Assembly: GCA_027494055.1 (NCBI GenBank)
Contig: JAOSJO010000001.1
Span: 496,001-560,000 of the forward strand
Direction: 5' to 3'
Source: Anaerolineae bacterium
GTDB taxonomy: Bacteria > Chloroflexota > Anaerolineae > Aggregatilineales > JAFGMM01
Length of the DNA stretch: 64,000 nt
How positions within the stretch are numbered: the first letter of the stretch is position 1; every line of letters begins with the position of its first letter. Shown here in pieces: positions 9,892 through 19,321 of the stretch. A program made the translations under genes and the position numbers. The notes below the pieces were generated by a model. The model was not told the origin of the DNA, ran no database searches, and worked only from the letters and a program-made list of their open reading frames with translations.

Positions 9892-10747
9892 TCAGGGCTT
9901 GTTGTCAACCCGGTAGGACGCCGCCGGATCTTCAGGCGGGTGAGCGGAAAGGCCCAGCAACTCCCGGAGCTTTGCCAGCCGGTCGCCCCCGGTGAGCAGC
10001 CAGTACCCGACGACGACGCCATCCAGCCCGGCGGCGGCGATGCGCTGCACATCCTCGACCGCGCGGACGCCCCCATCGCCAGCACGGTCGTGTGGCTGGG
10101 CAGCAGCGGGCGCAGCCGGGCCGGCAGGTCCATGTCAACCTGCTGCGTGACCGGGTCGCTTGTGGCAATCGCCACCACGCGCGGGTCGAGCGCGCTGACG
10201 CGCCGAACCTCGGCCTCGTTGCGCACCAGCGCCATCTCCGTCATTTTGAGCCGCTGCACCAGCGAGATCAACGCCCGCAGCGTGTCGTCGTTGAGCACGT
10301 AGGGGAACAGGAGGATGCCGTCGGCGCCCGCAGCGCGGCGCCTCGTAGATCTGATAGGGGTCGATGACGTAGTCGTGGTCCCACACCGGCACGCTCACCG
10401 CGCGCTTGACCAGCGTCAGGTGGTCCATGCCGCCCGTAGTAGAAACGCTCCTCGGTCGTCACCGAGATCGCCGCCGCGCCGTTTTGCTCGAACAGGCGGG
10501 CAAGCCCCACCGGGTCGTACTGGCGCACGTACAGGCCAAGCTCCGGGCTGGCCTGCTGCAGGTGGGGGATCACCGAGAGCCGGCCATCGCGCAGGCAACT
10601 TATGATGTCGAGCGGGCGGACCTGCATCCGCGCCTGGGCGCGCACGGCGTTGAGCGGCACCGCCTGCTTGCGCCGGGCGATGGCGCTGCGCTTATGCGCG
10701 ATGATGTCTTCCAATGAGTGCGAGTGGCCTGTCGGCATGGGCAGCAT
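9892..10747 (-). CDS. TrpC-fold protein with all catalytic residues replaced (pseudoenzyme); three frameshifts
   Basis: Restored to 284 residues this aligns along its whole length with indole-3-glycerol-phosphate synthase: QASPELGLYVRQYDPVGLAR, NGAAAISVTTEERFYYGG, VIDPYQIYEARAAGADGILL, and the C-terminal VVGYWLL. Every active-site position differs, however. Using E. coli TrpC numbering from memory, Glu51/Lys53 (ECKKASPSKG) read HLQQASPELG, Lys110 (CKDF) reads DHDY, Glu159 reads Leu, Asn180 (INNRD) reads IATSD, and Glu210 (SESG) reads AMGG. It cannot carry out the TrpC reaction by the known mechanism. Indels: one extra G at the MDHLTLV junction (~10433), one extra C near 10340, one missing G near 10073. 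No trp genes adjoin it. Confidence 0.7.
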
Positions 10748-10860
10748 CGACGACGAGTCGGCGAAACGGTATGATCGCCATTGTATGGCGTCAACTCGCT
10801 TTGCGCCACATCGCATAACATAACAAAGTCCCGGGATGGGGAAGCGCGCGCCAGGATGCG

Positions 10861-10980
10861 TAACACGAAAGCACGAAAGACGTGAAGTCACGAAAGGGTT
10901 GGGCGCATCTGTCGCGTTTTCGTGCTTTCGTGGCTTCGTGTTTCAAACCTGCGCTGTTCCCGGACCTGTCGTGCTATTGC
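10861..10980. repeat. Dispersed CACGAAAG-type intergenic repeat, copy 1
   Basis: Lies in the 317-base gap (10748-11064) between the TrpC-like and GT39 genes, which holds no gene. The segment has inverted arms, AACACGAAAGCACGAAAGA near 10863 and TTTCGTGCTTTCGTGGCTTC near 10918. From GAAAGGGTTGGGCGCATCT onward it matches a second copy at 54342-54440 over about 90 bases with small gaps. Looks like a decayed mobile or REP-like element; no coding capacity. Confidence 0.6.
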
Positions 10981-11064
10981 CACATCGCGCCCGAAGCGCT
11001 CATGTCGGCTGCGGCGCGCGCACATCCCGCCCCGTTCGGCCGCTTCCCCATATCTATCCGCCTA

Positions 11065-12457
11065 TCACATTTTTGAGATGTAGGAGCCGTAGGGGCGAAC
11101 CGGCGGTTCGCCCCTGCCGCCAGATATGGCTGATCCCTCAGTGCGACAGCCGGGGGTGCGCGCCGGCCGGTGCGCCTCCCGCGCGCGGAGCCATTCCCAC
11201 GCCGTCGCAAGCGCCAGCGCCGCGAACAGCCACCACACCGCCTCGGTGGGGAAGAGGTAGCGCGGGAGGGCGTAGAGGACGAGGTGGACGCTGAGGAAAT
11301 AGCCCACCACCGCGTAAAACACAAACGCCGCGCGGAATCCGTTGGGACGCCGCGCCGCGATGACCATGCCGGCCAGCCCGGCGGCGAGGCCAGCAAAATG
11401 GAACACGTAAAGGGCCAGCTTGGGCCAGAAGGATTCCAGTTGCGTGAGCGCGACCAGCCCGCCGAGGCTGCGGTCCTCGGCGAGCCAGCGCGCGCTGGCT
11501 GACTTGAGACTCTCGCCGGGGTAGTAGACCGTGTTGTGCGGCTGGATGATGGCCTCGGCCCAGTTGCGCAGCCGCAGCGCCGCGTAGCCGGCCGGGTCCG
11601 ACGCAATCGAGGCGACCGCCTGCCCGGCGTAGTTCGGGTCTTTGAGCGGGTCGTCGGCGGTGACGCCCACCGCCGCGTCGGTGGCTTCTGGCCCCCGCCA
11701 GCCCGCCTCCTGCGCGCCGAGCCACAGGAAGCTGGCGAACCCCTCCGCGCCGATGACCAGCCGGTCCCATCGTATCAGGTTGTAGACCGTCCACGGCGCG
11801 AGCGTGAGCGCAAAGGCGAGCAGCAGCGCCGCCGCCGGCCGCAGCGCGCGCCGCCAGCCGTGCGCCATCACCAGGTGCAGCACAATCGCCGCCGGGAAGG
11901 CGAGGAGCGCCGCGCGCGTCAGCGTCGCCACGCCGAGGATCACGCCCAGGGCGGCGAGCGTCCGCGCGCGCCCGTCGCCGCCGCGCCAGACGTAGAACAC
12001 AAGCGCGGCCATGAGCAGAAAGATGAACAGCGTCTCGCTCAGGACGTTGGCCGTCTCGACCACAAAGGCCGGACTGACCGCCACGACCGCGCCGGCGATG
12101 AGGCCCACGCCGTGCGACCAGACGCCCCGCCCCAGCAGGTAGACCAGCCCGACCGTCAGCGCGCCCAGGATCGCCTGGATAAGCTGGATCAGCGGGATGA
12201 CGGCCGGCTCTGGGAACAGGCTGGCGACAGCCCCGACGAACAAGATGTAGACCGGCGCGGCGGGGGGTGGGGTGCGGCTCGGCGGCGCGGACCAGGGCCT
12301 TGCCAAAATACATGTACCACCAGGCGTCGCTGCCCTCCACGTTGATCGGATGGGGGAGGAGCGCGACGAAGGCCACCCGCACCACCAGGGCGATGACCAC
12401 CAGAGCTACCACCTGCGCGCGCACGCTCAGCCGCCGGTCTGAGGTCAGGAGGTTCAC
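11065..12457 (-). CDS. GT39-family membrane glycosyltransferase; frameshift at 12262-12267
   Basis: Polytopic membrane protein of ~463 residues resembling ArnT/PMT-type transferases that move sugars from polyprenyl carriers. The N-terminal HPINVEGSDAWWYMYFGKAL supplies the acidic residue of the first loop, and the C-terminal part has a run of hydrophobic helices ending VLYALPRYLFPTEAVWWLF. A run of six C (minus strand, 12262-12267) has one base too many; removing it joins EPHPTP to AAPVYILFVGAV. GTG at 12457 is the likely start, 9 bases after the FHA gene stops, so the two form an operon. The last ~28 codons are read through the palindromic repeat at 11091. Confidence 0.7.
11091..11115. repeat. 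Perfect palindrome of the AGGGGCGAACC family
   Basis: Arms AGGGGCGAACC and GGTTCGCCCCT around GGC. Followed by the sequence CCGCCAGATATGGC, which also follows the copy at 41950. Relatives at 3399, 41950 and 57027. REP-like; here it overlaps the coding end of the GT39 gene. Confidence 0.65.
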
Positions 12458-12465
12458 TATGGCGC

Positions 12466-14599
12466 TTACCCCGTTGCGGGTGTGCGGGTCGGCGTGGGGG
12501 TTATTGTCCGCGTCGCGGTCGGCGTGCGGGTCGCGGTCGCCGTCGGCGTCGCGGTCGCGGTTGGCGTCGCAGTTGCGGTCGGCGTTGCCGTCGGGGTGGC
12601 GGTTGGGGTCGCCGTCGCGGTCGCCGTCGGGGTCGCCGTCGGCGTGGCCGTCGGCGTCGCGGTGGCGGTCGCGGTCGGCGTGGGCAGCGGGGTCGGGATG
12701 GTGCCGTCGGTAATCAGGAACGCCTCTTCGAAGTTACTGCAGAAGAGCGCCTCCTGCGCGACCCAGCCCACGAGGCCGCCCTCGACGGTGACGCGCATCC
12801 ATTGGCGGGGAGAGGTCGCTGGACACCGCCGTGACCGGCTGGTCGCTGGTCAGGGTGGCGAGCAGGTTGCCCTGCTCGTCGAACAGCGGCGCGCGCGCCG
12901 CGAAGATGGTGCACTCGGCGTCAACCACCTCCACCATAAAGGAGTCGGTCGTCTCTGGCGCGCCGTCGCCCAACGCCACGAGCGCCAGCGTGCCCGACTC
13001 GCCGGTGGGAAAGACCTCGAACGACTCGCTGCCGGTCGGCGGGAAGACCGTGTCTGCGGTGAGCAGCCAACCCGGCCCCTCGATGCGCACGCCGGTCGCG
13101 CCTGCCGTCTCCCAGTCGAGCGTCAGGGTGCGCTGCACGCCGCGCACCAGCACCAGCGCGCGCTGGCCGTTCGCGCTGAAGCTGACGATCCGGGGGCGCG
13201 TCTCCACGCTGACGGGGACGCCCTCGACGCGCGCGTCGTCGTTGATCGCCACGAGCATGAACTGGTACTGGCCTGAGTTGTCCAGGTTGTACGCATACTC
13301 GGTGGCGTCCGGCGGCAGATCAACCGTGTCGTGCGGCGCGTCGTTCAGGTTGACGACGAGCTGGAGCCGGTCGGCGTCCTGCGCCGCCCACGAGAGCGTC
13401 AGCGGGTCGCCGGCGAGATAGGGACCGCCAGCAGCGCCGCCGGACGCGCCGCTCAGCGTGAGGTCCTGGACGATGACGGGTGGGGTTGGCCGCGCGCCGG
13501 CGACTGCCAGCGCCACGATCACGGCCAGCACCACGAGCAGGCCGACAACCCCAAGCACGCCCGGCAGGTTGAGGCTGACGCCGGCTCTGGCGGTGGGGCG
13601 CAGCTTGCCGGGGAGGGCCGCCGTCCAGGCGGCGGCGTCGTGGCTGGCGGCGACGACGGCGAAGGGGTACGCGCCTTCTCCATTGCGCCGCTGCGTCGCG
13701 GACGCCTGGATCGAAGCGAGCGCGCCGACGCGCTGCCCCGGCTGCAGGTTGAGCACGTTGGGCTGGAAGTAGTACGTCAGCGTGTTCTGGGGGTCCTGCC
13801 CGCGCAGGCTGACAGTAATCGGGACGTTGCCCTGGTTGTGCATGTACACGGTGAAGGGCTGCCCGGCTTCGAGATTTCCCGCCGCCGGGTCGAGCTGCAT
13901 CCCAAAGGCGGTGAAGTCCAGCACGTGCAGCGTGAGCTTGGCGACGACTGTGTGCGCGGGCAAGCTCTGCGCGCGCACGTAGACGGTCACGGCGTAATCG
14001 CCGGGGGCGCTCTCCGCGCGGCGCGGCGGCTTGAAACTGATCGTCACCCGCGCCTGCGCGCCAGGGGTGAGCGCGACTTGCGTCCGGTCGAGGCGGAACC
14101 ATTCTTTGGACACGCCATCGACCTCGACGAAGTACGTATCATCCTGCTCGCCGACGTTCTGGATGAGCAACTGGCAGCGGCCATGCACGCCCGGCGTGAC
14201 CGTCTGGTCCGGCTGGTCCACCGTAACCTGGAACGTCGGCTGGACCAGTTCGAGCAACTGCGTGTCTGCGGTGTCGGAAACGGCGGTGTCCATGTCTGCC
14301 GGCGGGTGGTAAATGGCGCGCACGTCGCCGATCTGGATTTCCTCGCCGCCGCGCAGGGGGACAGGCTGGTTGGGTTCCAGGCGCACGCCGTCAACGTAGG
14401 TGCCATTGACGGAGTCGAGGTCCTGGATGTAGCACTCGTTGTTCTTGATGGTCAGGCTGGCATGGTATCGTGAGACGGTGCTGGTGTCGAGGACGATGTC
14501 ATTTCCCCGCTGGCGACCGATGCCAGCCGAGGTCTTCTCCAGATGATGGGTTTCAATCGGGCCATCAGGCCAATAGACATCGAGCCTGCCGTATGTCAT
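12466..14599 (-). CDS. FHA-domain membrane protein with extracytoplasmic Ig-like domains, SH3 domain and Thr/Pro/Ala tail; frameshift at 12807-12810
   Basis: About 710 residues once one extra base in the G4 at 12807-12810 is removed. Residues ~15-100 form a forkhead-associated domain ([31 protein letters not shown]) that binds phosphothreonine, probably that of a kinase like the one at 517. Then come two or more CARDB/Ig-like domains, one transmembrane helix ([20 protein letters not shown]), further beta-rich sequence, an SH3-like segment [20 protein letters not shown], and a tail of ~60 Thr, Pro and Ala residues. Start ATG at 14599 (GGGAG upstream) rather than 14617. First gene of an operon with the GT39 gene. 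Confidence 0.75.
12478..12690. repeat. Low-complexity tandem coding repeat (Thr/Pro/Ala codons)
   Basis: On the minus strand, tandem hexamer-like ACCGCG/ACCCCG units encode [20 protein letters not shown] sequence, the C-terminal stalk of the FHA protein. A similar but shorter stalk occurs in the proteins at 35650 and 37179. Confidence 0.7.
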
Positions 14600-14847
14600 C
14601 GATGCACACTCCCACATTACGGCGGGAGTGTATCATGCTGCGAGTAAGGCGACAAGTAGCCGGGGGTGGGGGCTGGCTGGCGCGGCGCGCCTCACAAAAC
14701 CACGACGGTGGCGATAGCGTGGCTCCAGGAGACGTGCTCCTGGCGGCAGGGCCGCCTGCATCGCACGCAATCCTGACAAATACGACCACAAAATGTGGTA
14801 TGCTGTTAGGGTTTATGCGCAGCAGATCACGCACAGAGGGGGCACAC

Positions 14848-15660
14848 ATGGTCAGACGGTTCATGGGCCTGGTACTGATCGCCGCAGTGCTCATGCCCAT
14901 TGCGCTCGGCGTCGCGAGCTACTGGGTCGGGCGGCAAATCCTGGACGACGTGCGCGTCGCCGCCAACGTCCCGCTATCCAACATCGAAGACAGCATCGAG
15001 ACGATGAAGGGCACGCTGGACGAGGCCAGCGCCGCCTTCGCCAACTTCGGCGTGCACGTGACCGCCGTCACGAACGCGGTCAACGCCGTGCGGAACTTCA
15101 TCAACAGCATCGCCGCGTCGGTGGACCTCGCGAACTATATCCCCGACTTCCCCGACAACCTCTCGGTGCCGGGCCTGTCGGACATCGAGAACGCGATCAC
15201 AGATTGGCTGGAGGACTTCAGGGACGCGGTCAACACCAACCCCTTCTACCTCCCGATTCGGGGCGTGCTGGTCCCCATTCTCGACGACGCGATTGACGCG
15301 GTTGGCGATATCCGCACCCGCATCGACTTCACCGACTTCCAGATCGATCAGACGTTGCTCCAAATCCCCGGCCTGAGCCAGGTGAACAGCGCGATCACGG
15401 CGATTTCGAACGCCTTCGACCAGCTCGTGGCGGTGGTGAACGCCGTCGCCAGCATTGCGACGCTGCCCGGCGAACTCAACGACATCGCGCGGCACGTCAC
15501 GACGCTGACCAACAGCCTGCGCCGGGTGGGCGCGCAGTGGGTCGAGATGCTCACGCTGCTCGTGACGGTCTTTCTCGTCTGGCTGGCCGTGGTATACGTC
15601 GCGCTCGTGTACCGGTGGGTCTCGCAGGGCTGGGCCATGCTGATGGGCCGGCCGACGTGA
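14848..15660 (+). CDS. Uncharacterised membrane protein: two terminal helices around a heptad-rich extracytoplasmic domain
   Basis: Not recognised. 270 residues. A first hydrophobic helix (FMGLVLIAAVLMPIALGVAS) is near the N-terminus, a second (TLLVTVFLVWLAVVYVALVY) near the C-terminus. Between them lie ~190 residues rich in Ile, Val, Asn and Asp with regular spacing (IEDSIETMKGTLDEASAAF, VTAVTNAVNAVRNFINSIAA), most likely long amphipathic helices or coiled coil outside the membrane. This topology recalls stalk or scaffold proteins. ATG at 14848 has GAGGGGG in front and is preferred over in-frame ATGs upstream. The ~250 bases before it hold only a possible promoter (TGG-TATGCT near 14799). 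Single-gene unit ending at a bidirectional terminator. Confidence 0.6.
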   Translation: MVRRFMGLVLIAAVLMPIALGVASYWVGRQILDDVRVAANVPLSNIEDSIETMKGTLDEASAAFANFGVHVTAVTNAVNAVRNFINSIAASVDLANYIPDFPDNLSVPGLSDIENAITDWLEDFRDAVNTNPFYLPIRGVLVPILDDAIDAVGDIRTRIDFTDFQIDQTLLQIPGLSQVNSAITAISNAFDQLVAVVNAVASIATLPGELNDIARHVTTLTNSLRRVGAQWVEMLTLLVTVFLVWLAVVYVALVYRWVSQGWAMLMGRPT

Positions 15661-15686
15661 TCGATTAGCCAGACCGCGCACGAAAG

Positions 15687-15718
15687 AAAACGCCTCACCG
15701 TCTCCGGCGAGGCGTTTC
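15687..15718. terminator. Bidirectional intrinsic terminator between convergent genes
   Basis: Stem ACGCCTC (15690-15696) with GAGGCGT (15709-15715), loop of 12, A4 on one side and TTT on the other. It serves the membrane protein at 14848 and dnaN. Confidence 0.65.
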
Positions 15719-15766
15719 CACGTCTCCAGAACATAAAGCTCTGGAGCCGACCCCCAACAAACTCAG

Positions 15767-16905
15767 CTACCTGCCGTGGATGTGCATCGGCATGACCACG
15801 TACAGGTAGTCGTCACGGCCCACCGGCTTGAGCACGCCGGGATTCTGCGGGCTATTGGTTTCCAGCGCGACCTGCTCGGTGTTGATCACGTTGAGCGCGT
15901 CGATGACGTAGCGCACGTTGAACGCGATTTCCAGCTCCGGCCCCTCGATGGAGGCGGTGATGACGACCTCGTTGTCGCCGGTCTCCTGGCTGGTGGCGCG
16001 CACAGTCACCGTGCCCGGCACCAACTCCGACTCGCCCGGCTGGAGGTGCACCCGCACGGTGTAGGCGCTCTCGCGCGCGAAGATTTCGGCGCGGCGGCAC
16101 GCGCGCAGGAACTCGGCGGTGGGGAGCACCGCGCGCGTGCTGTAGCCGCGCGGGATGATCTCCTCGTAGTTGGGGAAGTTGCCTTCCACCAACTGCGACA
16201 CCACGTCGATCTCGTCCATGTGGAAGAGCACTTGATTGCGCCCCGCCAGCGCGCTCAGCGCGACCTCGCGTTCCTCGTCGTCGCCGATGCGCGCCACTTC
16301 GTTGAGCGCGCGCGCCGGGATGATGAGGCTCGCCTCCGCATCCACGTCGGCGGGGAGTTGTGCGGTGCGCACCGCGAGCCGGAAGCCGTCGGCGGCGGCC
16401 ATCGTCAGCGTGCTGCCCTGGAGGCGGGTCTGCACGCCGGTCAGGATCGGCCGGCTGGTGTCGGCGGCGGCGGCGAGCGCGGTCTGCTGGATCATCTCGC
16501 GCAGCACGCCCGCCGGCACTTTCACCGCGCCGTTCTCCTCGGCGACGGGGATGGCCGGGAACTGCTCGGCGCTGATGCCCTTTATGTTGGCCGTCGTGGT
16601 CCACACACGAGCCGGAGCGTCTGCGTGGCGTCGTCCAGCTTCATGCTGATCTGGTCCGGTGGGAGCGTGCCCACGAGGTCGGCGAAGGTGTTCGCCGGCA
16701 CCGTGATGGAACCCTCCGCATCGATCCTGGCCCCGACCCAGCAGGTGATGCCCAGGTCCAGGTTAGTGGCGGCCAGCTTCAGCCGCCCGGCGTCAGTGCT
16801 GATCAGGATGTTGGAGAGCACCTGCAGGGCGCTGCGGCTGGCGACGGCGCGTCGCACGACACTCAGCCCTTTTGCCAGATTCTCCTGAAGCACTGTCACC
16901 TGCAT
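15767..16905 (-). CDS. dnaN: DNA polymerase III beta subunit (sliding clamp); frameshift at 16601-16602
   Basis: The clamp that tethers the replicative polymerase to DNA. From MQVTVLQENLAKGLSVVRRA (domain 1), through ANIKGISAEQFPAIP and the domain-2 opening VLREMIQQTALAAAADTSRP, to the canonical C-terminal YVVMPMHIHGR, the protein is complete at 379 residues. A G is missing (minus strand) at 16601-16602; restoring it joins LRLVCG to TTTANIKG. Because dnaN is essential, this break is strong evidence that the frameshifts in the window are sequence errors. No dnaA, recF or gyrB neighbours and no DnaA-box cluster, so this is not the usual origin locus. Confidence 0.93.
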
Positions 16906-16953
16906 GATTGGTCTTGCTCCGTCTTGCGTCGATGTGTCTTCGCTTTGATTGAC

Positions 16954-16982
16954 ACTATACAACATATGCTGTGAGATGTCAA
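16954..16982 (-). promoter_or_regulatory. Strong sigma-70 promoter of dnaN
   Basis: TTGACA (16977-16982) - 17 bases - TATAGT (16954-16959), read on the minus strand, ~50 bases before the dnaN ATG. Best match to consensus in the window. Confidence 0.75.
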
Positions 16983-17158
16983 CAAATTCGGGGAAACTCG
17001 TGAAAACTTTAAGCCTGGGCGTTGCGCCCGCCCTGCCCCCGGCAGCGCGCCTCCGGTCCAGGCCTGGGCGGTGCGCGTTGCGCGGCGCGCCGCATGGGAT
17101 TGAGCCGGATTCGCAGCCGAACACCGCCCAGGGTGCGACGGCGCGCGAAAACTCGCTG

Positions 17159-17188
17159 TTGACTCTGCCCGACGCTTTGTGGTAAAGT
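17159..17188 (+). promoter_or_regulatory. Sigma-70-type promoter of the 17453 leader/gene
   Basis: TTGACT (17159-17164), 18 bases, TAAAGT (17183-17188). Transcription would begin near 17195, leaving a leader of about 260 bases before the ATG at 17453. Apart from this and the dnaN promoter, the 16906-17452 gap shows no gene. Confidence 0.5.
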
Positions 17189-17194
17189 TACCCT

Positions 17195-17409
17195 AAGTAT
17201 TTGGACCGTAGACCTCTAGACCAGCGAACCGAGACCATGGGCAAGCGCGCGCACCTGAGCTTCCAGCCGCAGATGGGTCGTACCAACGCCACCTTCAACA
17301 TGCGTGAGGGCGCGCGTGCTGCTTCGGCGGGGCGACGGGGTGCGAGAGCAACGTGACATAACACAACCCGGAGCAAGCGTGGAGCAGCACAGGCCCACGC
17401 TTTTTTTTT
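17195..17409 (+). ncRNA. Candidate attenuated leader RNA or sRNA upstream of the 619-residue protein gene
   Basis: Between the promoter at 17159 and the gene at 17453 lies ~215 bases that end in a textbook intrinsic terminator. The transcript would therefore either stop as a small RNA or continue by read-through, as in riboswitch or peptide-leader control. It contains a 39-codon open frame (ATG 17237 to TGA, MGKRAHLSFQPQMGRTNATF...) that could be a leader peptide, although no ribosome site stands out. I could not match it to a riboswitch class I know. Start is inferred from the promoter. Confidence 0.35.
17375..17409 (+). terminator. Intrinsic terminator/attenuator
   Basis: Stem AAGCGTGG (17375-17382) with CCACGCTT (17395-17402), 12-base loop, followed by an unbroken T run to 17409. 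It lies 44 bases before the ATG of the downstream gene, on the same strand. Confidence 0.75.
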
Positions 17410-17452
17410 GAAGCGCCTTTTTCATCATCACAACTGCGACGAGGAGCACGCC

Positions 17453-19311
17453 ATGAACCCAGCCGTCTTCATCGCACAGTCCAGCATGACCCTGGCGGGC
17501 GCGCGCGCCGCGCAGAACGGCGCGACCCGGCTGACCGCCCTCCCCAACACCGACGCCCTCGCGCCGGTGGCGTGGGACGCCATCGACCAGGCGCACCGTG
17601 ATTTCCAGGCCCTGGTTGGCGAACTGATCTCGTTTAAGGACGGGCGTACTGCGGGCGCGGAGATCGACGCGGCGCAACTGGCGCGCGCCGGCTTCCACCT
17701 GCACGGCGACCAGACCTGGGATGACGTGCGGTCGGGCCAGGGGGCGGTGCTGGTGCGCGTGTATGACGGCTGGCCGCTCGTGGTCGGCATGGTGCGCGGC
17801 GGCCTCTTCCGCAGGCACGCGCAGGAGGGCGTCCACGCCGGCGACATCAGCTTCTACAACCTGAACCCGGCGGTCTCGCCCGCGGCGCTGGCGCTGCACC
17901 CCTGGAGCGGCGACCGGTCGGCGGCGAGCTTGAGGTGGGGCTGGTCGATCTGGACGGCGAGCACCCCCCCGCCGCGAAGCTGGCGCGCTTCCGGGAAAGC
18001 TACGCCGCGTTCGCGGCGCGCCTGGGCCTCACCCGGCTCGACAAAGAGGCGTCCGCCTACCAGGTCGAAGGCCAGACGCCGCCGCTGCTCACCTTCGACC
18101 AGACCCGGCAGCACATCGCGTTTCTGCTCACGGGCATGGCGCGCGCCGCCCTGGACGCAGACCTGCTCCTCGCGCCGCTGTCGGTCTACCCGACGGAGAG
18201 CGATTTCCAGATCACCGACGACCCTTACGTGCGCAACGTCGGCTCGCTCATGGCCGGCATGAGCGACGCGCTGCCGCCCTACCGCCAGAACCTGCTCGAC
18301 CTGGCCGCCGAATACCAGATCACGCGCTGCCAGCCCGACCCGGTGCCGCTCTTCCGGTCGCAGGGTTTCCACATCCACGGGCAGTTGGCAGGCCGTTCCG
18401 AGCCGCTGGGGCTGCTGGCGTTCACGCTGCTGCTGCGCAGCGCCAGCATGGGGGCGGTGACGGCCATGCTCAAGGGCGGCCCCTTCATCGACGGCTTCTG
18501 CGACGCGGCGCGCCTGTGCCTGCGCGGCAAGGTGCGCAGCGCCGGCATCACCGGCTCGTGGATCGACCGCGCGATCAGCCCGCACCTCGACCCCTGGGGG
18601 ATGGACACGGTCGGCGCGCTGGTGAGCACGGGCCTCGCCAACACCATGGCGCGGGCGATGCTCGCCGTCTACCACGAGGGCTACCTCTACTCCGCGCCGC
18701 ACAACCCGATGGGCCGGCTGCGGCCCGACACGCCTGGCGCGGCGCGCAACTGCACGCTCGAATCGACCGCCCCGCCGGCGATGCCGCACGCGGGCCGGCT
18801 CGCGGCGGCGATGATGGATCACCAGTTCAGCAACCTGGCGGCGGAGGGGTACTTCCGCCGACACGGCGCCAACCTGGAGCCGCTGCTCGCGCAGCCCGAC
18901 TGGCTGGCGCTGTTCGGGCCGCTCTCGCTGGAGACGCTCAGCGCGAACGAGACGCGCAGCGACCACGAAGCCAGCGACGCCACGATCCAGACGGCGGCGG
19001 GCGTGATGAGCCTGGGCGAATACTACGCCATGAAGCGCGCCTTCATGCAGCGCGAGATCGGCCACGTGGTCGGCGACGAGGAAATCGCGCGCGTGTACGA
19101 CACGTTCATCTCGGCGGTGGAAGGCGAGGGCGCGCACACCATCGCCGAGTTCCTGGGCCGGGGGCCGCGCGCCGGCAAGGGCAACTGGGGCCGGTTGTTG
19201 CGCCAGGCCTACGAAGACGCCGGCGGCGCGCCGGGCGCGAAATGTCCAGATGCGGTCGTCGCCATGGTGCGCCAGGTGCACCAGGCGCTCGTGGACCGGT
19301 ACGCGGGGTGA
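17453..19311 (+). CDS. Unrecognised 619-residue protein, possibly a distant carboxylate-amine ligase; frameshift near 17905-17925
   Basis: I do not recognise this family with confidence. A one-base deletion near 17905-17925 separates the first ~150 residues from the rest. Notable segments: AGFHLHGDQTW and later SQGFHIHGQLAGR (a repeated FHxHG motif), GGELEVGLVDLDGEHPP, LLAPLSVYPTESDFQITDDP, and RNCTLESTAPPAMP. The order (E-x-E stretch, then a (G)xHxHG motif followed by a hydrophobic helix and a GGPF turn) faintly recalls the GCS2/YbdK carboxylate-amine ligase fold, but this is a guess. No signal peptide or membrane helix, so cytosolic. ATG at 17453 has GAGGAG upstream. It sits behind an attenuator-like leader and just before the HEARO-like RNA. 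Confidence 0.55.
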
Positions 19312-19321
19312 GTCGTCATGA

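Noticed and set aside
16906..17236. Replication origin beside dnaN
   Set aside because: No DnaA-box cluster, no AT-rich unwinding region and no dnaA, recF or gyrB nearby.
17280..17320. T-box-like string GGGTCGTACCAACG in the 17195 leader
   Set aside because: The match to the T-box core is poor, the downstream gene is not an aminoacyl-tRNA or amino-acid gene, and no specifier stem could be drawn.
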